Assembly (NCBI GenBank): GCA_018713505.1
Contig: DVOL01000084.1
Location: forward strand, 1-22,139
Direction of reading: 5' to 3'
DNA length: 22,139 nt
Source: Faeciplasma avium
Lineage (GTDB): Bacteria; Bacillota; Clostridia; Oscillospirales; Ruminococcaceae
Positions 13,057 through 21,500 of the stretch are shown here, in pieces. The position numbers and the translations under genes are program-made. The notes beneath the pieces are model-generated. The model saw only the letters and a list, made by a program, of their open reading frames with translations. It ran no database searches and was not told the DNA's origin. Within the stretch, counting starts at the first letter, position 1; the number at the start of each line of letters is the position of its first letter.

Positions 13057-14963
13057 TGCGTGAGTTTTACCCGCTTATAGCGGTAGGTGCGGTCGTGGGA
13101 GTGCTCTCCCTGATATTTGTAGCCGCCTACGCTATGATGAAGGACAAGAAAACGGCCATCGGCTTTGACAGGTACATGGCTGACGGCGAGATTTTAAGGC
13201 GTCTTTTCAAATACGCCAAGCCCTACTGGCCCAGCTTCCTTGCGGTGCTTGTTCTTATGGGCTTCTCTATAGCCTATGATGTAATCTCTCCTCTTATAAT
13301 CGGAGACATAGAGGAGATGATAAAGCAGGACTTCGAGCTTGAGCCCTTGTTTATCTATGTGGCGGTCTACGCCTCGATACTCGTGGTCTCGCTCGTCTGC
13401 ACATACATCCACGCCATAATCCTCCAGAAAACCGGCCAGAAGATTCTTTCAAGCATAAGAGAGGACCTTTTTATTCACATCGAGAGCCTCTCCCATGCAC
13501 AGCTTAGCAGCATACCCGTGGGAAAGCTTGTCACAAGGGTTACAAACGACACAAACGCCATAAGCATGATGTTTACAAACATCCTTGTAAACCTTGTAAA
13601 GAATATCTTTGTAATCTTCGTGATACTTGCAGCCATGCTGCTTTTAAACTACCAGCTCACCCTGATGATTCTTTGCTTCGTGCCCTTTATAATACTCTTT
13701 ACGGTGATATTCAGAAAGTTCTCAAGGCGGGCGTACCGAAATGTCAAGGACGCCACAACAGACATCAATACCTTCACCTCCGAGCATCTTTCCGGGATGA
13801 AAATAATCCAGATATTTAACCGTGAGGAAAGAAAGCAGCAGGAGTTTGAGGAAAGAAACCGCCGTCTTGGCAGGGCGAAGCGTCAGCAGATATTCGTATT
13901 CGGAATCTTCAGACCGGTTGTGTATATGCTTTATATCTCCTCGGTGCTCTGCCTTTTGTATCTGGGAGGCAGAGGCTACATAAAGGACACCGTATTTTTA
14001 GGGCAGACGATAACCTCCGGCACGGTCGTCACCTTCTATATGTACATATCAAAATTCTTCAATCCCATCCAGAGCCTTGCGGAGCAGTTCAACTGGCTTC
14101 AGTCCGCCTTTGCCTCTGCGGAGAAGATTTTTACCGTCATGGACATGGAGCCGCAGATTGTCGACTCCCCCGACGCTATAGAGCTTAGCGAGTGCAAGGG
14201 AAACATAGAGTTTAAAAATGTCTGGTTCTGCTACAACGAGGGCGAGTGGATACTAAGGGATGTCTCCTTTAAGGTAAACGCCGGGGAGACGGTGGCGTTC
14301 GTAGGCTCCACCGGCTCGGGAAAGACCACCATACTCTCCCTTATATGCAGAAACTATGACATCCAGCGTGGTCAGATTCTGATAGACGGCATTGACATAA
14401 AGAGGATAAAGATATCCAGCCTTAGAAGGCAGTTTGGGCAGATGCTCCAGGATGTATTTTTGTTCTCGGGGACGATTCGCTCCAACATCCTCCTAAGAGA
14501 GGAGGGAATCCCAGACAGGGAGGTCCTGGCTGCCTGCAAATATGTAAACGCTGACAAGATAATAAACAGGCTGGAAAACGGTCTTGACGAGGAGGTAAGG
14601 GAAAGAGGAAACAACTTCTCCGCCGGACAGAGGCAGCTTATCTCCTTTGCAAGGACTATTGTCCACAAGCCGAGCGTCATGATACTCGACGAGGCTACAG
14701 CCAACATCGACACCGAGACAGAGCTTTTGATTCAGGACTCCTTAGACAGGCTTATGAGCTTCGGGACGCTTCTTATCGTGGCCCACAGGCTCTCAACCAT
14801 ACGCAAGGCGGACAGGATAATCTATCTTTCCCACGGGCAGATTAAGGAGCAGGGCAGCCACGAGGAGCTTCTTAGGCTGAGGGGCAGGTACTACAAGCTG
14901 TATATGATGCAGTTTGACAGGGAGAACTCCAAAAAGCTCCAAAGGCTCAAAAATTCCACTTAA
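13056..14963 (+). CDS. ABC exporter half-transporter, catalytic-site subunit
   Basis: A 635-residue partner of the preceding gene: an N-terminal extra helix (about residues 5-27), six helices of the transporter core (about 45-345) and an ATPase domain (about 375-620). Motifs: Walker A GSTGSGKTT (417-425), signature FSAGQRQ (521-527, Ala in place of the usual second Gly-side residue of LSGGQ), Walker B MILDEAT with catalytic Glu546, switch His in AHRLST. The canonical Glu together with the divergent signature is the expected complement to a subunit with the opposite pattern. TGATG joins the two genes (shared A); an in-frame TTG three bases earlier has slightly better spacing to GGAG and could be the true start. 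It resembles BmrD (YheH) of B. subtilis. The C-terminus is basic (NSKKLQRLKNST). Confidence 0.92.
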   Translation: MREFYPLIAVGAVVGVLSLIFVAAYAMMKDKKTAIGFDRYMADGEILRRLFKYAKPYWPSFLAVLVLMGFSIAYDVISPLIIGDIEEMIKQDFELEPLFIYVAVYASILVVSLVCTYIHAIILQKTGQKILSSIREDLFIHIESLSHAQLSSIPVGKLVTRVTNDTNAISMMFTNILVNLVKNIFVIFVILAAMLLLNYQLTLMILCFVPFIILFTVIFRKFSRRAYRNVKDATTDINTFTSEHLSGMKIIQIFNREERKQQEFEERNRRLGRAKRQQIFVFGIFRPVVYMLYISSVLCLLYLGGRGYIKDTVFLGQTITSGTVVTFYMYISKFFNPIQSLAEQFNWLQSAFASAEKIFTVMDMEPQIVDSPDAIELSECKGNIEFKNVWFCYNEGEWILRDVSFKVNAGETVAFVGSTGSGKTTILSLICRNYDIQRGQILIDGIDIKRIKISSLRRQFGQMLQDVFLFSGTIRSNILLREEGIPDREVLAACKYVNADKIINRLENGLDEEVRERGNNFSAGQRQLISFARTIVHKPSVMILDEATANIDTETELLIQDSLDRLMSFGTLLIVAHRLSTIRKADRIIYLSHGQIKEQGSHEELLRLRGRYYKLYMMQFDRENSKKLQRLKNST

Positions 14964-15004
14964 TGCCGCCGATAGAGATTGCATTTTTAATTTGTTTGTG
15001 GTAA

Positions 15005-15010
15005 TATAAT
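15005..15010 (+). promoter_or_regulatory. -10 element of a probable darA promoter
   Basis: A perfect TATAAT at 15005-15010 lies about 65 bases before the darA ATG. No convincing -35 is present: the best candidate, TTGCAT (14979-14984), is 20 bases away. The cluster darA-holB-ricT may start here. Confidence 0.4.
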
Positions 15011-15074
15011 AGGGTGAGCATAAACCTAAACGGTATACGCTTCAGACCTTGAGAGAATGAAAGGACTAAAATGT

Positions 15075-15392
15075 ATGAAGCTGATTATTGCCATTATCAA
15101 CGACGATGATTTCAGAGCCGTATCCGACGAGCTTATAAAAGCAGGCTTTCAGTCGACAAGGCTTTCCTCGACGGGAAGCTTCCTAAAGGCGGGAAACTCC
15201 ACCCTGCTCATATGCGTTGAGACCAGCAGATTAGACGAGTGCATCTCGATAATCCACGGTCACTGCCGCAAGCGCACCAAGATGGTCGCCTCCCCCTCGC
15301 TTCACGGCTCCTTCGCCTCCTATCCTGTTGAGATAAGCATCGGCGGAGCTACCATCTTCGTCACGGATGTAGAGCGCTTTGAAAAGTTCTGA
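15075..15392 (+). CDS. darA: Cyclic di-AMP-binding PII-like protein DarA/PstA
   Basis: A 105-residue trimeric signal-transduction protein that binds cyclic di-AMP, the osmolyte and cell-wall second messenger of Bacillota. The family pattern is clear: MKLIIAIINDDD, the AGFQSTRLSSTGSFLKAGN block (23-41) followed by TLLICVE, and the C-terminal GGATIFVTDVERFEKF. Thr28, Phe36 and Asn41 sit where I recall ligand contacts in S. aureus PstA. AAGGA is nine bases before the ATG at 15075; the in-frame ATG at 15057 overlaps this ribosome site and adds six residues absent from the family. It heads darA-holB-ricT, the order known from the B. subtilis yaaQ-yaaR-holB-yaaT region, but without yaaR and with no tmk upstream. 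Its downstream effector is not established. Confidence 0.93.
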   Translation: MKLIIAIINDDDFRAVSDELIKAGFQSTRLSSTGSFLKAGNSTLLICVETSRLDECISIIHGHCRKRTKMVASPSLHGSFASYPVEISIGGATIFVTDVERFEKF

Positions 15393-15426
15393 TTCAGGCT
15401 GCAGCCGTCCTAAGGACGACCGCCTT

Positions 15427-16389
15427 ATGAACAGCCGTGCGGCGCAGCTCGTCCAGAGGATGATAAAAAAGGACAGGCTCTGCCACAGCTTTATACTCTG
15501 CGGCGAGCCGGGCGTCGGGAAAAGGACTGCCGCCTATTTCATGGCAAAGCAGATTCTCTGCGAAAAAGGAAGCGGCGTCCCCTGCCAAGTCTGCCGGAGC
15601 TGCCGGCTTATCGAGGCGTCGGCGCATCCCGATGTCATCACCCTTACGCCAAGCGGAAAATCCGGCGGCTACCGTCAGGATGATTTAAGGCCTATAGTAT
15701 ACGACTCCTATATAGCTCCCAACGAGACCCCAGGCTCTCACGCTAGCAAGCTATATATAATTCCCGAGCTGGATAAATCGCTGCCTGCGGCTCAGAGCGT
15801 GCTTTTAAAGGTCCTGGAGGAGCCTAGCGAGGGGGTCGTGTTCATCATGACCGCCGTGGACCGTCAGGGGATTCTTCCGACCCTTCTTTCAAGGTCGGTT
15901 GTGATAAACCTGCCGCTGATGTCAAAAAGCGAAAGCATAAAGACGCTTTGCGAGCTTGGCTACCCCAGGGACAGGGCGGAGTCCGCCTACAGCCTGGCAG
16001 GAGGAAATATCGGCTCGCTTCTTGCCTGTCTTAGGGGCGAGAGGGACCAATCGCCTCTTAGGGAGGTAATAGACGCCGTCTCAAGGGCGGACGAGTACCG
16101 TCTCAACAGGCTTTTGTTTCAAGCATCGAGGGATAAAGAGGAGCTTTTAAGGCTTATCAGGGAGCTGAAGGAGCTTATAGCGTCCTCCTGCGAGGAAAAA
16201 AACGGCGTCGAGCCGTCAAGATTCAAGGAGGAGGCGGCGCTTCTTCTTTCAAGCCGATGGCTAGACCCAAGGCTAGGCTCGCTCACAAAAATCTATTCCT
16301 TGCTTGACGAGGCTGAAAAAAGCCTTCTTAAAAACTCCAACCCGGCGCTCACGGCAGGCTGGCTCTCAAGCGTTATTTGCTGTCAGTAG
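15427..16389 (+). CDS. holB: DNA polymerase III subunit delta prime
   Basis: Clamp-loader subunit that acts with DnaX and delta to place the beta clamp on DNA. The 320-residue protein shows the AAA+ core: P-loop-like GEPGVGKRT (26-34), the zinc-binding cysteines Cys45, Cys53, Cys56 and Cys59 (CQVCRSC), HPDVITLTP, LYIIPELDK in the Walker B position (no acidic catalytic pair, consistent with a non-ATPase stator), KVLEEPSEGVVFIM, and PTLLSRSVV in the sensor/Arg-finger region (SRS instead of the usual SRC). The C-terminal collar follows. The frame is open from TTG 15379, inside darA; the ATG at 15427, ten bases past AAGGA, gives the standard N-terminus (NSRAAQLVQRMI...HSFILCG). Confidence 0.92.
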   Translation: MNSRAAQLVQRMIKKDRLCHSFILCGEPGVGKRTAAYFMAKQILCEKGSGVPCQVCRSCRLIEASAHPDVITLTPSGKSGGYRQDDLRPIVYDSYIAPNETPGSHASKLYIIPELDKSLPAAQSVLLKVLEEPSEGVVFIMTAVDRQGILPTLLSRSVVINLPLMSKSESIKTLCELGYPRDRAESAYSLAGGNIGSLLACLRGERDQSPLREVIDAVSRADEYRLNRLLFQASRDKEELLRLIRELKELIASSCEEKNGVEPSRFKEEAALLLSSRWLDPRLGSLTKIYSLLDEAEKSLLKNSNPALTAGWLSSVICCQ

Positions 16390-16469
16390 AGCAAGCCGCA
16401 GAGCGACCGTGCGCATCCTGCATAACAGGGATTTGTTTAATCATATAGTCAAAGAGAAAGGAATTTTCC

Positions 16470-17327
16470 ATGACCGAAATAATAGGCGTGAGATTCAAAA
16501 GCGTCGGAAAGGTTTACTACTTCTCCCCCGACGGGGAGAGCTACTCCATAGGGGACAGGGTAATAGTCGAGACTGCCAGGGGAATCGAGTGCGGAGAGGT
16601 TGTCCTTTGCAACAAGCTAGTAGAGGACGATAGGATAGTGCCTCCCCTGAAGTCGGTTATCCGCCGTGCCAGCGACGCCGACTTCCTGCAGATTGAAAAA
16701 AACCGTCTCAAGGAGAAGGACGCCTTTGGAATCTGCGAGAAAAAGATACTTCAGTATAAGCTCAACATGAAGCTTGTCGATGTTGAATGTACCTTTGACA
16801 ATTCAAAGCTTCTTTTTTATTTCACCTCCGAGAATAGGGTGGATTTCAGGGAGCTTGTAAAGGACCTCGCCTCGGTTTTCCATACCAGAATAGAGCTTAG
16901 GCAGATAGGCGTAAGGGACGAGGCTAAGATGCTTGGAGGTCTTGGCATCTGCGGCAGGCCGTTTTGCTGCTCCAGCTTTTTAGGTGAGTTCCAGCCGGTG
17001 TCCATCAAGATGGCAAAGGAGCAGAGCCTGTCCCTCAATCCGACAAAAATATCCGGCACCTGCGGCAGGCTTATGTGCTGCTTGAAGTACGAGCAGGACG
17101 GCTACGAGGAGCTTCTCAGGCTGACTCCAAAGGTCGGCGCAATAGTAGAGACTCCCTCCGGCAAGGGCACCGTGACAGACGCCAATCTTCTCACCGGCAA
17201 GCTCCATGTAAGGCTTGCTGGAAGCGAGGGCGACACCGTATTCGAGCGCTCGCAGGTGAAGATAATAAAGGATTCCCACATCAGGGTCAACAGGGATGAG
17301 CTAAAGGCTCTAAAGGACCTTGAATAA
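16470..17327 (+). CDS. ricT: PSP1-domain protein RicT (YaaT)
   Basis: RicT is part of the RicA-RicF-RicT complex, which carries iron-sulfur clusters and, in B. subtilis, helps RNase Y mature mRNA and influences sporulation and competence. The 285-residue product has VYYFSPDG and GDRVIVETARGIECGEVV at the N-terminus, the PSP1 core (about 60-150), and the cysteine signature CGRPFCC (Cys161, 166, 167) and CGRLMCC (Cys198, 203, 204), followed by LKYEQ. AAAGGA sits seven bases before the ATG. It is the third gene of the darA cluster, 80 bases after holB. Its 3' end faces mazF with only 12 bases between the stops and no terminator visible, so the transcripts may overlap. Confidence 0.92.
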   Translation: MTEIIGVRFKSVGKVYYFSPDGESYSIGDRVIVETARGIECGEVVLCNKLVEDDRIVPPLKSVIRRASDADFLQIEKNRLKEKDAFGICEKKILQYKLNMKLVDVECTFDNSKLLFYFTSENRVDFRELVKDLASVFHTRIELRQIGVRDEAKMLGGLGICGRPFCCSSFLGEFQPVSIKMAKEQSLSLNPTKISGTCGRLMCCLKYEQDGYEELLRLTPKVGAIVETPSGKGTVTDANLLTGKLHVRLAGSEGDTVFERSQVKIIKDSHIRVNRDELKALKDLE

Positions 17328-17339
17328 AAGGAACTCCGG

Positions 17340-17699
17340 CTAGGTCTGGGCGTTCTGGTTAAGACCGAAGCTTACCCTTAGAGCAGAGTTGATTTTGTCC
17401 ATCGAGCCGGGGTCCAGCACTCCCATTCTCTCCTTGAGACGCTTTTTGTCGATGGTCCTTATCTGCTCCAGAAGAACTATGCTGTCCTTGGCGAGCCCGC
17501 AGGCTCCCGAGTTTATCTCAATATGAGTTGGGAGTCTGGTTTTTTCCCTCTGGCTGGTAATAGCGGCGGCTATCACCGTCGGGGAGTGGCGATTTCCGAC
17601 ATCGTTTTGGACTATAAGTACGGGTCGTATCCCTCCCTGCTCCGAGCCTACAACCGGGCTAAGGTCTGCGTAATATATTTCGCCTCTGTAAACTGACAT
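17340..17699 (-). CDS. mazF: MazF/PemK-type endoribonuclease toxin (EndoA-like), no antitoxin gene visible
   Basis: Cleaves single-stranded RNA at a short sequence and slows growth until neutralised by an antitoxin. The 119-residue product begins MSVYRGEIYYADLSPVVGSE and has GGIRPVLIVQND with Arg25 and AAAITSQ with Thr48, the positions of the catalytic Arg and Thr in B. subtilis EndoA, so the nuclease should be active. ATG 17699 is eight bases past AAAGGAG; the GTG at 17708 overlaps this site. In Bacillus the antitoxin gene precedes ndoA, but here the upstream 200 bases hold no ribbon-helix-helix frame on this strand, so the gene looks solitary. It converges on ricT and shares a control region with pth. 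Confidence 0.92.
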   Translation of the reverse strand: MSVYRGEIYYADLSPVVGSEQGGIRPVLIVQNDVGNRHSPTVIAAAITSQREKTRLPTHIEINSGACGLAKDSIVLLEQIRTIDKKRLKERMGVLDPGSMDKINSALRVSFGLNQNAQT

Positions 17700-17741
17700 T
17701 GCTTTCACTCCTTTTTTGCTTTGTTAATAGTCTTGGCAATA

Positions 17742-17765
17742 CTCCCGGGATTATTCACCTCCCGG
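17742..17765. repeat. CTCCCGG direct and inverted repeat between mazF and pth
   Basis: CTCCCGG occurs at 17742-17748 and 17759-17765, and CCGGGA (17745-17750) pairs with TCCCGG (17760-17765) around 9 bases. The element lies about 45 bases upstream of the mazF start, where an operator or leader hairpin would act. The minus-strand copy contains GGGAGGTGA, similar to a ribosome site but with no usable frame after it. Confidence 0.45.
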
Positions 17766-17809
17766 CTGCTGGCGTGCCTATTTCAGAGTATGCGAAAACA
17801 AATCCTGCG

Positions 17810-17838
17810 GTGACAAGCCGCCAAAAGGAGTATATTTT
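17810..17838 (+). promoter_or_regulatory. Probable promoter of pth-mfd
   Basis: GTGACA (17810-17815, five of six), 17 bases, TATTTT (17833-17838), with an overlapping TATATT at 17831. Start near 17845, about 60 bases before the pth ATG. Confidence 0.45.
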
Positions 17839-17843
17839 AGCCT

Positions 17844-17865
17844 CCCCCGTCTAAAAAAACGGGGG
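17844..17865 (+). other. Hairpin in the pth leader
   Basis: CCCCCGT (17844-17850) pairs perfectly with ACGGGGG (17859-17865) around CTAAAAAA. No U-tract follows on the plus strand (CAATGCTGCG), so it is not a standard attenuator. It would sit at the very 5' end of the pth mRNA, where such stems often protect against RNases. Confidence 0.5.
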
Positions 17866-17903
17866 CAATGCTGCGTGGAGCTTTTTTGAAAGGAGCCGTT
17901 ATT

Positions 17904-18521
17904 ATGAAGGGTCTGATAAATCGGTTTAAAAGAAAGGAGTTCGCTCCCTCTATAGACTGGATAATAGTAGGTCTTGGGAATCCAGGAGAGAAGTACCAAA
18001 GAACTCGCCACAACTGCGGCTGGATGGCTGCCGACCTTCTGGCGCAGTCCGCAGGAGCAAGGCTCACAAGGGTTAAATTCAAGTCCCTTTGCGCCGAGAT
18101 AGCCCTCTCGGGACAGCGATGCCTTCTTATGAAGCCGACAACCTACATGAACGCCAGCGGAGACGCCGTCAAGGAGGCTCTTGATTTTTACAAGCTCCCT
18201 CCCGAAAGGGCTTTGATAATAAGCGACGATGTATCGCTGGATTTAGGACGGCTCAGAATAAGAAGAAAAGGCTCCGACGGCGGTCAGAAGGGTCTTAGGA
18301 GCATAATTTTGAGGACAGGAAGCGACTCCTTCCCGAGAATCAGGATAGGCATAGGCGAAAAGCCTCACCCCGACTACGACATGGCGGCGTGGGTGCTCTC
18401 AAGGCTTGACGACGGCGAGCTGAAAACCCTTTACGGCGCCCTTGAGTCCTGTGCAAAGGCGGCGGAGCTTATCGTCTCGGGAGACATAGACAGGGCGATG
18501 AGCCTTTACAACCAGCGTTAA
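17904..18521 (+). CDS. pth: Peptidyl-tRNA hydrolase
   Basis: Releases tRNA from prematurely dropped peptidyl-tRNA. The 205-residue protein has the Pth fold signatures: IIVGLGNPGEKYQRTRHNCGW (20-40, key parts GLGNPG and catalytic His36), MKPTTYMNASG (76-86), and SDDVSLDLGRLRI with the Asp near 109. The usual GGHNG loop is GGQKG (126-130): a Gln replaces the His that contacts tRNA in E. coli Pth. It has an N-terminal extension of about a dozen basic residues (MKGLINRFKRKEF). ATG 17904 is eight bases past AAAGGAG; upstream in-frame codons overlap the leader hairpin. mfd follows after 12 bases, the pth-mfd order common in Bacillota. Confidence 0.95.
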   Translation: MKGLINRFKRKEFAPSIDWIIVGLGNPGEKYQRTRHNCGWMAADLLAQSAGARLTRVKFKSLCAEIALSGQRCLLMKPTTYMNASGDAVKEALDFYKLPPERALIISDDVSLDLGRLRIRRKGSDGGQKGLRSIILRTGSDSFPRIRIGIGEKPHPDYDMAAWVLSRLDDGELKTLYGALESCAKAAELIVSGDIDRAMSLYNQR

Positions 18522-18533
18522 GAGGACGGCTTT

Positions 18534-21500
18534 ATGAATATTTATTACGAAGCGGCGGCGGGTCTGCCGTTTTACAGGGAGCTTTCCTCGGCTGTAGACC
18601 AGGGTCAGCTTCCCGCCTCGGTTTCAGGTCTGGGAGCGGTGCACAAGGCGCATATTGCCATGCTTCTGAGCCTTAAAAGGAATGTTTTGGTGCTCTGCCC
18701 GGACGAGGCGTCCGCCTCTAGGCTGGCGGAGGACATAAACGAGCTTCACGGAGGGAGCATAGCCTGCCTTTTCCCCTCTAAGGACCTTGTTTTCGCCTCC
18801 TCGGTGGAAACGGCGTCAAGAGAATACGAGCAGCGGCGCATAGGTGCGCTTATGGGGCTTACCCTTGGAAGCTACAGGATACTAACCGCCTCGGCGGAGG
18901 CTGCAATGCAGTCCTGCATACCTAAGGAGGCGCTTTTATCACGCTGCTTTACCGTCTCCCCGGGGGACAGCGTTGACACCTCCCTTCTTACAGACAGGCT
19001 GGTTGAGGCAGGCTATGTCAAATCCCCGGTGACGGAGGGGCGGGGTCAGTTCTCGGTAAGAGGCTCTATAATAGACATCTTCCCGGCAGGAAGCGAAATG
19101 CCGGTCAGAATCGAGCTGTGGGGGGACGAGGTGGACACCGTCTCTACCTACGACCCCGAGACTCAGCGCAGGTTCGACACCATAAAAAAAGCCGTTTTTC
19201 CTCCCTGCTGTGAGCTTGGAATTTCCTGTGAGGAGCTTTCAAAAAGGCTTGAGCGCCTTATCGGGGGGCTTACGGGGAGGAGTCAGGAAAAGGCGAGGCA
19301 GAATCTTCAAAGAGAGCTTGACTCAATCCGCCAGGGAATCCTGCCGTCCAGCCTTGATAAATACTACTCTGTCATCTACGGGAGCCCTGCTAATCTGACC
19401 GATTACTTCGAGGACGGACTGCTTATAATCTCGGAGCACTCCGACTGCCGTGAAAGGGCGGCGTCGGTCGAAGCTCAGCTAAAGGAGGACCTAAAGCTTT
19501 TATATGAGGACGGCATACTCTGTCCCGGGCTTGACGGCTTTTTTGTCGAGTATTCCTCCCTGCTTGCAAGGGCGTCCCGGCTTGACACCGTCTACCTTGA
19601 CAGCTTCCCAAGAGGAAGCCTTAGGCTAAAGCGGCTTATCGCCGCAGAGGCGTTTTCCTCCTCAAGCTGGAGCGGCGACTGGGCGACCCTTGACGACGAG
19701 CTGAGGTCGCTGATATCACGGGGCTACTGCACCGTCGTTTTGGTAGGAGGCAGCAAGTCGGCTGGAATACTCGTTTCAGACCTTGAAAAATCAGGCTATC
19801 GGGCAAGCCTTCTTTCAGACAGCTCCCCGTTAGCTCCAGGGACGGTGCTAGTAGGGAGCGGGAGCCTGTCCGGCGGACTTGATTACCCCTCCGCCAAATT
19901 TGCTGTCATCACGCAGAGAAAGACTGTCTCGGGCAGAAAAAAAAGACCGCAGAAGAAGCAGTCCAACGCCGAAAGGATACACAGCCTTTCGGATATCTCG
20001 ACCGGGGACCTTGTCGTTCACGCCCTGCACGGAATCGGCAGATTCGGCGGGATATCCACAATCACCACCTCAGGCGTCACCAAGGACTACATCACAATAA
20101 AATACGCCGGCTCGGATGTTTTGTATGTCCCGGTCACCCAGCTTGACACCGTGTCGAGGTATATAGGTCCCAGGGACGACGAGAATGTCAAGCTCAACAG
20201 GCTTGGGACCTCGGAGTGGACCAGGACAAGAGCAAGGGTAAAGTCCGCCTGCAAGGACATGGCAGACGAGCTGATAGCGCTTTACGCAAAGCGTCAGCTT
20301 GCAAAGGGGTTTGCTTTTTCCGAGGACGACAGCTTCCAGACCGAATTTGAGGAAAGATTTGAGTACCAGGAGACCGACGACCAGCTACAGTCAATACAGG
20401 AGATAAAGGCGGATATGCAGCGCCCTGTGCCTATGGACAGACTGCTCTGCGGAGATGTCGGCTTCGGAAAGACGGAGGTCGCCCTGCGTGCCGCAATGAA
20501 ATGCGTCCTGAGCGGAAAGCAGTGCGCCGTCATGGTGCCTACCACCGTTCTGGCGTGGCAGCACTATCAGACCGCACTCAGAAGATTTGAGCACTTCCCG
20601 ATAAAAATCGAGCTGCTCTCAAGGTTCAGAAGCCAAAAGGAGCAAAAAAACATTGTCGCAAGGCTCAAATCGGGGGATGTGGAGCTTGTAATAGGAACGC
20701 ACAGGCTTGTCCAGGGAGATATAGCCTTTAAGGACCTCGGGCTGCTTATTATAGACGAGGAGCAGCGCTTCGGAGTGGCTCATAAGGAGAAGCTCAAGGA
20801 GCTTTATCCCTCCGTGGATATACTCACCCTCTCCGCAACCCCGATTCCAAGGACCCTAAATATGGCTATGAGCGGAATAAGGGATATGTCGGTGCTGGAG
20901 GAGCCTCCCTCGGACAGATATCCGGTTCAGACCTATGTAATAGAGCATCAGCACGGAATCGTGGTCCAGGCGATACAAAAGGAGCTTAGGCGGGGCGGGC
21001 AGGTTTATTACATCCACAACCGCATAGAGACCCTGTCCGGCTGTGCCTTTAAGCTCTCCCAGAGCCTGCCGGACGCCAGAATAGGCGTAGCTCACGGTCA
21101 GATGCCGGAAAACGAGCTGTCCGAGATATGGAGACAGCTTATCGAGCATGAAATAGACATTCTGGTCTGCACCACCATCATAGAAACCGGGGTGGATGTC
21201 CCAAATGTGAACACCCTTATAATCGAGGACGCCGACAGATTCGGGCTGTCTCAGCTCTATCAGCTAAGGGGCCGTGTGGGACGGTCCTCAAGAAGGGCGT
21301 ACGCCTACTTCACCTTCAGACGGGGAAAGGTGCTCTCTGAGATAGCCGCAAAGCGTCTTAGCGCAATAAGAGAGCTGACGCAGTTCGGCTCCGGCTTTAA
21401 AATAGCCATCAGGGACCTCGAGATAAGGGGCGTCGGCTCGATTCTCTCCGCCAGACAGCACGGGCATATGGAGGCGGTCGGCTACGATATGTATCTTAAG

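Noticed and set aside
17706..17765. A 17-codon GTG-started frame ahead of mazF that overlaps its ribosome site, considered as a leader peptide or remnant antitoxin
   Set aside because: GTG follows GGGAG directly with no spacing, so it cannot be used normally, and it is far too short for a ribbon-helix-helix antitoxin.
17778..18011. Minus-strand 77-codon frame upstream of mazF as a possible antitoxin
   Set aside because: It is antisense to the pth N-terminus, has no ribosome site before a plausible start, and shows no antitoxin fold pattern.
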